From contig NZ_CP037953.1 in assembly GCF_009756665.1 (NCBI RefSeq), positions 1,984,001 to 2,048,000 on the forward strand: a stretch of 64,000 nucleotides of DNA. Reading direction: 5' to 3'. Origin of the DNA: Permianibacter aggregans (lineage in GTDB: Bacteria; Pseudomonadota; Gammaproteobacteria; Enterobacterales; Permianibacteraceae). How positions within the stretch are numbered: position 1 is the first letter of the stretch; each line of letters opens with the position of its first letter. A model generated the notes under the pieces. That model searched no databases. It was not told where the DNA came from and saw only the letters and a program-made list of their open reading frames with translations. Made by a program: the position numbers and the translations under genes. Shown here in pieces: positions 62,001 through 64,000 of the stretch.

Positions 62001-64000
62001 CTGTCACTGAGCGGAATGTGGCGAGATAGATAAGATTTGCTGTGTAAATAGAAATCTGCCAAACCCAGGCCTTTTTCGGCCAGCGCCGCGATCACCATAT
62101 CATTGCGAATATCGACGCCGCGGGCAAAAGCGCCCGGTACCTTCATTTTACGCAGGAACGAAATCTGGCTCGGGTCTTCATCATTCAAGGCGTAGATGAA
62201 CAGTGCGGCCGAGTCGGCTATCGGCACGTTGTTATTCATCAGGGCACCCGCAACAATCACCCGATCTTGTTGCCGTTCAAAATACCCGGCAATACCAAGG
62301 GCAGCATAGCCATCTGGCAAGGCATGCTTAGCGACCACGCGGTCATCAATACCATCGCGGTTGCGATCAATCCGATTGAGTAGATCTTGTGGGTTGAGGG
62401 GGTCGGTGGCGTCGCCGCCGGTATAGGTGCTGGCATTCATATTAAAAATCAAAATGCCATCCTGGTCGCCGGCAGCGATCAGGTAATTTCCGCTTGGTTC
62501 AACAAAGCCGTCACGTAGGCGATTTTTCAAACGCACACGGGATTGCATCGGCTCCAGGTATTCGTATGCCTGAGGCAAGGTGACCGACTGACCATCGGCC
62601 ATTGAAACAGTGACGTCGACTTTGCCCAGGCTGCCCGATGGCGTCAGCACTTCCAGCGTTTGCGTATCGAGTACTTTCAGGTGTTGCTCGGCGACGGCCT
62701 GACTACCAAATGTTACCGACATGCGGCCATTGCCGTTCTGGAAACCACGACCAGCAATTCGCACCACTTGACCACCGGCAATGGTGCCGACAGCTGGCGA
62801 TAAACCACTGACACTCAAAGGCTCAACAAAACTAATCGCGCCCAAACGGCTGTCGCGAGTACCGTTGCTACCAACGACAAGCAGATGAGCTGGACCGGCA
62901 TCATTGGCACCGACGCGTAGCCGATAGATATCGCGATCAGCCTCACTGATCATGCTGACCAAATCAGCACGATCATTGGCAACCAAAAATTCTGCTTGTT
63001 GATTTTTGCTGACAGCCACTTCGATTTCACCACCGGTGGTTGAAACGAAGCGCTTGGGTATACCAAGGATAGCGATGTTTTCACCCGGCGCACTGGCCGT
63101 GTTGAAAGTCGCCGTGTAGGGCGGTAGGCCTTCGGCGCGGCGAGCACCGACGTTGCCGTCGGTCATCACCAATCGATACTGACTGTTGGCCTGAAGTGGT
63201 TGATCCAGGGTTAAAACAATTCGGCGTGGGTTGTTGTCGTCAATACTCAAACTGAGCTCAACCGGAATACCTTCGGCGCTGCCATCATCCCGGAGCAGCG
63301 ACAAATAACGCGCCAGATAAACCCCTTCTAATTCCAGTAACGGAATACTTATCGGGTGACTGAGTTCAATCCAAAGCTCACTGACTAACGGCACACCTTC
63401 TGCACTGGCCGTCGGGAAAGTGGCTGCCACATCGGGCGTCAATGTATCGCTGATGGTCAGGCGTTGAACGATGCCATTGTCTTTGACTGAGTAGGTTGAA
63501 AGTGCAACGCCATCGGTTGTCAACAGCGCTTTCTCTGGCAGCTTGACCGAACTGCCAGCCATACTCAGGTTGATGCTTGGATTACCCATGGCACATTCTG
63601 GTGCTGAAATCAGCAAGGAATCCAGCAGCGAAATATTGCCGGTATCGCTGGTGTCAAACAACATACTGTAAATGTCGTTGCACCGTGGCTCACTCTCGAC
63701 AGCACTAACAGAGTTGGCCAACGCGCCCTGTCCGGTTGTGGTGAACAGTTTGCCCTCAAAAGCAAAACCGGCGGCATCGTAACGCCCCACATAGCGCCAC
63801 GGTCCGTTGCTATCCACTTCTTCAATATTTAGCGCCGAACTCGAATCGGTATGGACAACATGGCGACCCGCATTGAGCAACGAAGCATTGGCGACTTTAC
63901 TGTCGCGCATCAGACCCGGCAGATTCGGCGCGGCTATATTGATCACGACGCGATCATGTTCTTGCGACACGATGTGCAGCTGTTGATGGGCAATCAGCAG
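35006..64000 (-). CDS. Giant IPT/TIG, beta-propeller and Gly-rich beta-helix repeat protein (>9,660 aa, 5' end outside the window)
   Basis: The frame is open without a stop from 35006 to the window edge; the GTG at 63970 is not the start because ten further sense codons precede it. Counting from 63970, residues ~150-300 are Big_5-like and TIG domains recur (~380, ~980, ~1065, ~2365, ~2930, ~3020, ~3500; SPxxGxxxGGxxVxIxGxGF). LVIVD-type propellers lie between them (for example VVVVDIQNPDAPVVVS near 744). Ig-like and cadherin-like modules fill ~3690-6100, with more propeller blades at ~4400-4600 and ~4980-5330. A Big_1-like part is near 6020-6330, TSP3 calcium loops at ~6572-6666, and five CHGG modules to the end. 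No LPXTG, autotransporter barrel, T9SS tail or RTX signal is seen at the C-terminus. It is a probable adhesin or surface scaffold. Confidence 0.9.
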   Translation of the reverse strand: MLIAHQQLHIVSQEHDRVVINIAAPNLPGLMRDSKVANASLLNAGRHVVHTDSSSALNIEEVDSNGPWRYVGRYDAAGFAFEGKLFTTTGQGALANSVSAVESEPRCNDIYSMLFDTSDTGNISLLDSLLISAPECAMGNPSINLSMAGSSVKLPEKALLTTDGVALSTYSVKDNGIVQRLTISDTLTPDVAATFPTASAEGVPLVSELWIELSHPISIPLLELEGVYLARYLSLLRDDGSAEGIPVELSLSIDDNNPRRIVLTLDQPLQANSQYRLVMTDGNVGARRAEGLPPYTATFNTASAPGENIAILGIPKRFVSTTGGEIEVAVSKNQQAEFLVANDRADLVSMISEADRDIYRLRVGANDAGPAHLLVVGSNGTRDSRLGAISFVEPLSVSGLSPAVGTIAGGQVVRIAGRGFQNGNGRMSVTFGSQAVAEQHLKVLDTQTLEVLTPSGSLGKVDVTVSMADGQSVTLPQAYEYLEPMQSRVRLKNRLRDGFVEPSGNYLIAAGDQDGILIFNMNASTYTGGDATDPLNPQDLLNRIDRNRDGIDDRVVAKHALPDGYAALGIAGYFERQQDRVIVAGALMNNNVPIADSAALFIYALNDEDPSQISFLRKMKVPGAFARGVDIRNDMVIAALAEKGLGLADFYLHSKSYLSRHIPLSDSQSALDVAFTTSAQNAASLYLAVTGNFSFAENKLLDAADTSSGGFYIIENGTVGGAKVKASLPIPSNRIALYKHYAVLASGDAGVVVVDIQNPDAPVVVSRVTQLGHVYDVSVQGDMAYAALGAQGIAAIDLANPSAPVVLRGMQTSSDGFINLVIATPYGAYGLGRTNSDAGLVQFNPDANLRIHGLEPRDGVLRPDAAGDYTVRFRFNKAIDLRPANIDRFFATRVDGSVLTPTVTLINNDALLNFGKTAPVAPGQTLIVGARAGVVSAKPLANGGEIELYRLANEHRYRFVVAGGRRELMQIQAVAPRRVPINTAQQISVSVVGLPVNSADISVQLGGLPLPLGNIQRSESNATTALIFATVPAIADAGFYDLRVAVTSEGGELSADYRGAIVVHKPLSIYRVSPRWGPVSGGNTVRVFGEGFDPGNTVSNGTRVEIGSMPVITVNVLSEQEIELTAPMGFPGQHPVILRDSDGQHATLTAENGYGFGMRYLGRSHSKQLAPRALWVDQETGTAIAPGGYYKFTEGMTRFNDILFPDTFLAATFSVQTATDPVLVGGVPSLSHVSRDDLQRYREWSLLAAKDAKAPPPLTAEERERMSELEGVDIPRSLDAIDFAVASEQENNVLRQRLYVAAGKGGVARLNLDEQNGLQILSLTEGGFVSSVEKVGETVFTTNVEPKGPEEPPEKCAHKLGQESKGKLAAINFGNPLDPITSIPAQDMSGVKLFHHNDWIYAGGTMMGEEWALQLPECQQRNDMTLAPPQDQVTSTLTGMQLGTGQQRSYEFENNLRDVVFYGDYLIAALGGAGIEIRHVESATAPVRVVIDQDLQDGAGTAEGLQLYGNVLAVSSRNGVVLFDISEPWAPKVISAGNHEIAFGSGVYRDRMYLAGNTAGVTALHLPKTLVIETSVAEGAVLTADDTISIRFSEPVDVGQLQQALTISDEQSNAIVATIDAQDEQDGFASIVTISFAREANRAYRLTLPSIANKRGTSLWQPYTLRVKATSAGVKRPLIRALKNHHYVQGQQAQIEIHGEGFRAEQVLTIAGHQVAFTLQDENTILIAEHALDVLNIGQGSHDLRLVDQELATVHAGALIVAEPAIDTEWVLTPESGGAAGGYVGTLRANKPVLLPGAKILFKAGTEELRTELISEGVYLRDLKDDVIDQRNFEFRVPGIADLTANSVYDVYIEIGSQQHLVGRFAYRLPNRSGIDLPNYPPMIAGAQLQDGERLFVGVREGSNPTTSNRFLMRYGVEIYDTSIPERPIRLSQVRTDTPILGLARVDGLLFAAADSAGLMVWDVSNLSQPFSLRTIPFPGYRVNDVAVDDASRILAVAAYADLGNGFVRFVDVDNENFAAPGNYQTIHFSEGDLLGRPLDVAWQDGKLFVLYQRDNQLWLAQFDSFGNTPSYRAHQLERVRLGASSGELARASMVVLDGRILISNGEELLTYDSTGQQFALLSWQLLDSSGSQNGGELSVSGGNVYATTPTGVVGLSLRDFVVTSWKPSNGAKLVVGQPAQAYVSDLINTNLEVLSSHVQVSDGSGAPLAADAYTLTGRNTLLGGIIEVTPLAVPADQTLRVVVNNSLEDLSARHTLAKTSSAQFRVASSTLIVERAYRNSGTELQRPYIHADGSEQAVIIGEGFGHDVNAVQLMLGQTQIDGTSIISVADTEIRFNVPQLPFNDAVLPLSITVTVDGKQDVLAGALIVVPRLKVEKLSPATGPPAGGNWVEIYGRGFTNETEIGFGEQLIIDKQLLSANRLRVRAPAGSFGVVKVFAQTNLFPGEKTYSAQDYFYTSGTTGSVGLNKDEANPIADIAVGDQILYAVTGGSYAIKDGSGDWYSTASTNKGQLVVADVSDPVAPKILSKQIGPVTKPFFYEASVSGGFNSVSLDGTHLLVAGGSRLYQFDVTLAADPLFVRDYPLPSAIRTIAQRRGTVYVAGDFGLIVYRLNDDRSLTRVNHLTTTTLDGAVDRIQLHGHLLWLLQAEKKRVLALDALTPGYPQMQRFAVSTDAREAITPSSLLAVNDLLFVGGGVEEGIKVFNPAFAGEDKSVGVIKLLKLKDNLPPHVLRLWLNGNLLFAASAEGDVQAFDVSDWLVGRYQNAPSLKHYFNITGNATGGATVRGVHYLGSTYARQGEEALENPIERGVAVGAAGGALTTAVGQGLYVVDQYPATGAVVASDQAVQVEFSAPLSNNQIQAGLAQWISLKRDGVIVNAYYIAKRTNTGTRVSITPVEGWRASSNYQLSVAQQIQDLQGRQLELPYAFWFRASNNLQPRIDEVVPNYGSWRGGNLITLNGAGFAAETVVRIGEQQVAAEQIVERHSNRIVVRVPSLPSSPLGGNALAGIAVQNAELSDQLPSAYTYVADPRIVRVGSFEPSNGSANFNNKRFGYNAGAWLAIDGFGFSYSTSVHINGELVSDIRLLSESLIAVRLPANTIGQLQVGVANTSERTDEVFDSSATIEFNGSKQLNSVSQRARDRDLLATTSGNQLNVWSTRGTDSPQWLSNYMAGATIQSVAILGQHVALAREDGIVELVDITNAYAPVKKNQIHLNGQPNIRQLVLKGSRLFVKTDAALLSTLITGGDLQQVAPAPEHVAFSDEHVFLVSGSAISVRPITQLTTVLGTINRSNSIIDDVQLRQQNLLIRSGTQLEFWHIAGAAQGQLQLLGQVAISNLKDVALNGELLAVHQRASNYSTLSIFGIDGFGGALSLPKLADVNLASSNVMPAELRFDHDLLEWGSGQYANARIPLPNLTRLQPRVSLRSATSKLMFDTVATGWESTQLAVIRLSDNAVMAGTSRVIGNQLEFQIDARTPFEAGQEYAVELIGAPENAVKGASVQMDQPMIWSAITDFSVVEPIVSRIQPSLVRQSQTNTFVIEGEGLQTITQLQIGSATISQPQLQANIAGTELHFTASLNEVGLHGLSIQAVNQNSYYPAAIAVTPAIVWQSLESSNSKGASFVSDSGGDTITIRATGLSGDVDVHWLLDGQSVTAENRLAGVRKTWNLAGAGEFQFESLAVVPGANVQIALVRSSTSESVIFGSALVAIDDTAPKLTKATLLDAALGVELSFSERVLVDASVERLALDGSASANDVSTQYLLDNGSKVLRYRLKDGVVQHSDSEYRLTLENIRDAAGNVAIGSNITSGTYQHAFRTRDTLAPEQLQLLKDGQPLQQLEPVLRGRTYRLHPTAIDHMTASHGIRYGLRQSSNNGVSYSSEKISTGNTAYFDVLAEADNEQMLLQLSAYDSAGNQRTVHYSLLVQEPQLQLSALLVQPESPEERSLIKVGYEIQGETSLVRAADAKLRVLGRWYPASIRTIAANHIALETEFMAPDLETVPNQLVPVSLYAPYAQSGLLSRDDSFTLHPDTQKPSVRVISPANGSSAEQGKPVAIELRSFDNKQVVAVNASVNGVPVGDLATPNRFSFTPQDIGHLQVQFVARDSAGNESEAAILGLEIIDAESAIPHITIATPISGARFPAKSTLEVALSASHVAQLNLYLDINGEASISPVWTHGSVSTTKDFIVPITLPEVSESTLASLRVTDGAGREASRLIQIEPDTGIAADASITTIPADTVLAGGKLIWRSQLPEGMDDASPLSKAVLKDNQTTLRESAIDGVWRHTTLQSDSGVVNVEASLSDLSGHQRTSSKSLNKRAYFQSESLIYQAPVYIDQHLTPLAIPSSSTNEIVWAEPTASGYRLRSNAGVLHSVENARLTALHFSGSALVGAEQSNGTNRLVVWAIAGESFAAASRVTLNGDLVGAAGDYAFVRNGAFLSALNWRHNSLVAGVAAPAAIKQIVSSHGRIAVLTGSELLVYELALAEAIPTLRLLSSTPLLADYVSVDIDQVLLWKGNQLSRYTIEANGSLIPNENISLPAVIEAVVHDGELSYARVQLNGQIAWLVIETGQVVGVLPSERPHLTTGVGKLFLSGLSSNGWTVTSLALAPAQGAQQAQVNWTTNPFHYLIKLSGESTSLGATAVRIRDTAGMTPYQPLWTSEGPAYAVRYADVSTPINVSVASHRDIEQQIDLPVVSSNHSALLRRVPSLSEVTALADVPLRLQADASGRYTQPILLFADVVQASESSLNDWWTWVRIGEVGDATLAAQDQQNTVLTDTLTIVANNDTGIDARWIAPAENAAVSEGERFTVQFDASVNGDSLKYVDLRLVSGDGQEKARLVSRDPSGVIEWTAPQVDGTTPYTLVQRVYAGDQFRYKQTERTIRILDRAATAMNWRTLPDELLTGTYATIAVDANQAVHTEVTVSANGVPVVIDAGGEFLVPAQVEQIEVIARAEWSNGDVKTLSRSIPVRAFIELSAPAVGVDYDLAVADLDGIWYSEDNQLHHSFRALTKTFDHRISALTHAGSGLWLGTETGEILLYAPDQDAIIARLAASQRVVSQLAELNNVLYAVENGDLVRYQRQGPELHNRESKNFSGVSSLTSWGDFVLAVNASGLRVYDRFGTLKRSIPLAYINGVSVIDAHHFAVHTAGGETRVYNHVALVGQLQTPWSATQLVYLNGHLLHLSEQGIGIVDLRSPYQPLIRGKWKSISTKANAVLAAGKLYLGEQTGQVAAISLSLGEVQSRYRSAIAGGLVKGISLRDGRVSVAASHLGAVTAQINANGEWQESVFPSPYSATVDRVANSTLSRQMTQQETQRVIAVSVDGKNTVSTLLTGKAFTELSSGERWVFASFANQLHAYDRDTAKRYELSVSNDQHIVAMAQAGNQLVLALENGEWGRVSVDTGIHYTAVGQLGSRPLHMIHSGDRILISTAQGIVVRSIDGSLNHLLETPAAPVAMTRSGDLAFIGFNNNEIHVLNLRDGQWQSPATVWTSNKPIKGLAAEHDRLFVALLDVGYEVIQLPANLRQPNPAVDLTDSVSLKHGEVLRAKPFDSHGVSAVRYRINGETVYFAEHAPFLLQYTLPYELANGQNLRLDAEVQSVDGSIHSATPRFISVRSDELPANAFSVAVTAASTSYLPTPLSINASIEDSTRPIERVEFYLREQGQTAWRLAAVRKAAPYQSNLSLTAGAHQIKARAIDDVGNISESAVHELQRYQDQQPPVVNATITDSVMVNGKFVAGQPFTINVQGADVDSGIARIELYRGSKLVAASESVSSLAFRETQTAQAGVLNYHATVYDRAGNAGQTFISAEIIGDAPPQTSLINPITVVRELSSFNVTAQVNDDAGISQVIFNWNGIDYVETLTGQKNASVTRALVDVRERLNDDQYETLRVRAIDTAGQVSPTVEHTILVRRDRLPTPNVLSAQLPSFGFYNSALPITVNGFANVDDGGPGQVTISVVDVSSGSAVEIARPVYASGCTYCIRFTMSTPDIDSGLTSSKFKLVVTDGLGQSAESSEFSIPLTRKPNDIRFDANQDASVNLAQVQAGHIAYLQTRVVDEAALAVPQLAIDWVIENTLNNQPVFSAREQTDDQGFSRLAWAAQVQTGSYRVKATVADFPYLNVTRTIDVLSGPASRMHYSHVAPVEAGESFELRIKGYDAGDNEVRNGDYFVEVLLAEPGFQILSGSHISVDTIGNTKRIRVNVKNGEAVVPMISTTKAGTYPFSLQNISGGNFKFSYDHDGNPNTAPQNNVSSINVNVLSRIGERFVVDFDCADGSTSTCFDNASGGYADKLELGDAATLEVKLVDRYGNLATTSRRGDGSIGNANIQVHLLASGTGMVDGSTTRALNLSGGRATTKVTAGAVEDVTVSLTGSTPSLLETSFAANKTLSFLKLAPLMQSVTLHKATNAETFEFEVKFSEPVQWIDNEVSPFTVHLYGWSNASTGTYRVQDDRVFFRFEPVGTLNAYFYVRTQNSGLRGVAEGDVPVPKESAYIYGAQALLNVPNPLYALSGSQQVFEATLSSGWTYASITHGEISIDDVAQAISWEQRQFVLPTLDQEESHRLVTVQANGRYGGSQIRIGNELQYLVLSPEGDYDLDGLSNAIEINNGLNPTVNDASADTDGDGLSNAQEIDLGTNPLVADTDEDGINDGSEVQLGTNPRSADSDNDGVPDGIEVASGFDPNDANSVGIDVSLMQSLRMDPVSITVPLASETVQFNALATLSYNGRDYEINVNAATFGTSFTSADNTVAVSQGAGLYALNSAGEITVTALLAGFDASATLTVTSADLTTYEGQVQLAQDTAINRALIQGATITGENNTRFDLITSGDVLVRAGDGGEYSSITVDELTIGTDLVVRGTTFTVNARRVNVGGLLRVEEGGSIVWNVAEGVFVAGDLELRDSSSFTVPAATSMPIRLQLEIAGNALVETDAKIDVTGKGYGASYVWPGVQVSNSNDYPHSRSGCHGGSAANRHRMCGYGDYRDPQFAGSGGRYAAGGGVVRLSANSLTLHGNIRADGATTQQSYSYEPVGAGGSINIVTAQLIGSGEISARGGNGYHYGYAGAGGRIAVRGDRSEYQGRFIADAGERGYYTTYSSAGTVFFAHAQESFLSVSNTSQNGQAKAGPLYGTALDRLNLLSTVESVQTVEAAVNGQPGRYRIKPATITSQGTALPWIGYINPYQVEEAILSTEVTQHVRFKRQDLLRYNVVRLWVYELNSDDSIRRLVANLSGSTVQDGWVLSAGRYLLVYGDNLTDAQARARTSTQNTSSPFELEITAGHPVSLQYQATFERSSAAVGSGLKDAMVSIGAIDATIVENDEHEFIIETHEVLDQSAVGQQLAGLQVLTGLNVSGLASVDFGQSVLRINSLDDIQIESGHDLRAGTLDEATLSALLERGINLRLQRLPNIANINLLQPARLSVAESVIANSITVQQVDFSVDNRIQASSISASAGGTIAARNVVADHVSLSGSTMRGYTFEISGDALLTDSAVIELPASEPNLYQPGRLLLNVGGHLHLPIGTRINARGRGYIDNVGGVFADSTMNNCHGGIYSTSIDCAYGDYLNPTVAGSGSQSSGNGGGGVVIINAEEFTLYGSIDASANYGAGGSVNINTDTLNTQPSSGNNGLINVSATYYGGGGRVSVNAINASAIHNLQLRTSGASNYNAGSGTAISRVNGSEPTLHISAVSGSNASKTRLTDIGRGTIETVTALGGGKYQITSVQATSKETGFVGQLNANGVAMFKFANPQSQTFNFRNAGVADRQRLHVFRDDGVLDTADAVANISLAAAGSNNRTLPAGNYVVVICDEVCTVAEAVAVRTDRMAGKPVRIRATAPNAFTTNSPWSALDYRGQSLAGMWLAIKPENQSEKLVRIVANSRDQATVEDVNGVLSGINLGGASYVGVHRFERVHLGSNVTLDLGADRLVIDDVAGSSFASSAAVNISEWDAELVTAMGAAGATVRIDQPVELSSLNAADINNGGLEFNSELTFNCNSAPCVQLGNGRFRFANALVVNGDITVGNNTQWFAPSVTAANLTVNGGSNSNIEIASATIAGNLSLNGAVWTVPASTNSAEYALSMNVQGQLSISADSELNVNGKGYSSTSWPNRVGPALTQGCHGGNQWNKVCTVGNFTDASAFGSYAYYSNSAGGKVQITAANVLLDGAITADAVNKTRNGASGGSIRIDASELSGAGRLSVRGADTSYSNYPSGAGGRIAVYAEHDAFSHDVNVAAGKANSETHNAGAGTAWFKAPNQFGDLYIHNGGVQAVGSTSLARVGKGVITQAIRVSEGSSQWRLLANAYEHTGTRFNLRRYLESQTIDHYRLTVTETTSLTWQVSEFEGTFNPRMYLIDLGNNQSLWTGTGEGQYTRELAPGEYLFTMGANHYSEANAKSKTTTNTSKGMYQWDLSSTNPVELKTANRWVPNTALAGEGLDNAALQLSVNGETRSYPIVSNTADSVVIDTTDASIDLSTLSDTAFVGLINLRRLHIGGNAKVDFGDELLNVQEPENSTSDRTSIITHNALDSRAFELARLGLMVHLDNINALPSGAYDLGLGGFQFAQAISADEVQLTAGELNFTQGATFASLQSYGDIVTPHLNITGDLDLYAGTLSGVAPVKPADLNTPVNPEPLRVTIGGRLLLDEAANIVMSGRGYPDGFSPRRGSWLGCHGGSAQVSGNCVYGDYLRPQYSGSGGTANSGERAYGGGAIHVTADSMLLAGAVHSDGDHGVNGAAGGSIWLEADANVEIAATASIRANGGDGNNGGNAGAGGRVAIHGQTVKQNDIDVSVVDNVQAKAGELGIPSGAGTVALQAAGESINFLVRNGDVNAPEGSTSLVSVGTGEVLGSEQLTDTTWRIRVSQATSSTNEIRYEGMLNATDVIVQRFTVVNPNTNVSINDLAIGSQLYYRTLYLFSLTSPSAMPTSDQSPILSDTKAYWSTSPSNITLQPGHYVLVFGGYYFPIESARLLVNPDGSYFGNYRLTISSNQDLLIRDSWQQSAENPYQSLVGRHVTLNKNNPDAPLYRIIANAGDSFDIVVPEQSNPVTNEGWQYEGVHDFNVLRVQEGASVDFGSDEVRVSDVANSVISGAVRSNRSFESLLPLINGGSMTVSGNYTTQNLTLNLNNGAVRFEGNVDVEHFDVAAGTVDISGSLSVGQTATLNAGGMLRVRSMTADDVLISGGQLETNSVVSNLDIIVEASGVHFGRISGRYADTDSRTLFPLSLQAEGDVIVRENAYIDVSGRGYPKGYDHEFYYNEFWNREQVYGSVGCHGGVRGGGLGESSDSCTYGSYAKANTAGTGGVVIYGNDDGEGEGGGSWKPQPFQFKPSVIIAEQNDYPGNGGGVVNITAANVVLYGTIEASGFGSNETGVGGGAGGSVRIEANLDGNGQVIANGGSATDESLIAGGGGRVAVIGDTSTFTGSLQAASGSGGESGGAGTVYVATSDMSSATLTIDNAGLISPINGTPIATVSSGVVNYVENYNSEEYYFSGAETDSRLVHEFRYDETTNFSSEILVTETTEISLTDLNDYEGGWQVNIYQLGDCGECGETLVSEESLPAIISLESGRYRLEFYGGCFDEWCGPNGYIQLQASVPVSVTSSIEFTPVQDASDYWVIFNQNEANESINQLKHVYDSGAWVWTTEEPSVGTPFVGVHFLDNINIVNGASADMRNEVLRPPSQKPEGRAGEGNPE
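35040..43690 (-). repeat. Five tandem CHGG/YGDY modules (~550-600 aa each) at the C-terminus of the giant protein
   Basis: Protein-level tandem repeat, well diverged in DNA. Each module has beta-helix-like strands, a [DN]xxG[KR]GY motif, then CHGG, a second Cys and YGDY or a variant, Gly-rich loops (GSGG, AGGGVV), GAGGRIAV and GAGTV-like strands, and a closing beta domain with GxYxLxxG. The CHGG codons lie at about 43142-43153, 41404-41415, 39706-39717, 38058-38070 and 36260-36271, a spacing of 1.65-1.80 kb. The paired cysteines could form a disulfide in each unit. The invariant His-Gly-Gly is unusual for a purely structural repeat. Confidence 0.85.
43974..44257 (-). other. TSP3-type calcium-binding stretch in the giant protein
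   Basis: About 95 residues with successive DxDxDGxxD-type loops (DYDLDGLSNAIE, DTDGDGLSNAQE, DTDEDGINDGSE, DSDNDGVPDGIE). It marks the boundary between the Ig/propeller part and the CHGG repeat part, and probably acts as a calcium-stiffened stalk joint. Confidence 0.88.
53000..63900 (-). other. IPT/TIG plus LVIVD-propeller region of the giant protein
   Basis: The first third of the visible protein repeats the order TIG, propeller, Big_5-like, TIG several times. TIG openings are at about 62,820, 60,790, 56,880, 55,180 and 53,450. Big_5-like strands with Ala/Ser-Glu-Pro-type edges (IRFSEPVD, VEFSAPLS) are near 63,400, 61,350, 59,260 and 55,500. LVIVD-type blades are near 61,750 and 59,560. The domain types suggest carbohydrate or protein binding at the cell surface. 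Confidence 0.75.

Noticed and set aside
63940-64000. GTG at 63970 as the start of the giant protein
   Set aside because: Ten sense codons continue upstream to the window edge, there is no ribosome-binding site, and no signal peptide follows.

Overview
The window looks like part of a Gram-negative, probably gammaproteobacterial, chromosome. The evidence is a glutathione-dependent formaldehyde detoxification pair, a PAS-GGDEF-EAL signalling protein, a REP-associated HUH transposase, several Sec/Spase II lipoprotein signals (lipoboxes LAGC, FTAC, FAC, VAC) and parvulin-type periplasmic isomerases. The genus cannot be fixed from the sequence alone.

Layout. (1) 1-5677 is ordinary chromosome: the 3' end of a class III alcohol dehydrogenase gene and S-formylglutathione hydrolase on the + strand, then a VOC protein, a three-PAS/GGDEF/EAL protein and a secreted S33-type alpha/beta hydrolase on the - strand. 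(2) 6183-19425 is an accessory toxin-type region, all on the - strand. A long secreted precursor (12794-19425, about 2210 aa if intact, but split by a one-base deletion at about 17735) ends in a putative PD-(D/E)XK nuclease domain. It is followed, with an 8-nt overlap, by a 526-aa candidate immunity gene and then by a 119-aa gene. A second, diverged copy of the C-terminal domain, the 526-aa gene and the 119-aa gene (6274-9373) lies just beyond. The two copies are separated by a RAYT/IS200-like element with 24-bp inverted ends and an internal 373-bp tandem duplication. (3) 19891-64000 is one tightly packed - strand gene train of eight genes with gaps of 15 nt or less, or overlaps of 1-4 nt. In order of transcription these are: a giant Ig/TIG/beta-propeller/Gly-rich-repeat protein of more than 9,660 aa (its 5' end lies outside the window), two lipoprotein SurA/PpiC-like isomerases, a 1956-aa multidomain lipoprotein, an 1127-aa protein sharing its N-terminal ~880 residues with the toxin precursor, a 291-aa secreted protein, a 279-aa lipoprotein, and an 814-aa secreted protein with zinc-dependent phospholipase C/P1-nuclease-like motifs.

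How the parts may work together (inference). One conserved N-terminal module carried on two proteins with unrelated C-termini, plus a nuclease-like tip, an adjacent overlapping partner gene and an orphan tip-partner cassette, is the usual genetic signature of polymorphic toxin systems. The giant surface-type protein, the large lipoprotein and the two isomerases could be the export, folding or display machinery. The phospholipase-like protein with its coupled lipoprotein could be a second effector/immunity pair. I do not recognise this combination as a named secretion or toxin system, so it is the main candidate here for something undescribed. Recent gene conversion between the two N-terminal modules, the RAYT element at the cassette boundaries, and a 115-bp hairpin insertion show that the locus is being actively reshuffled.
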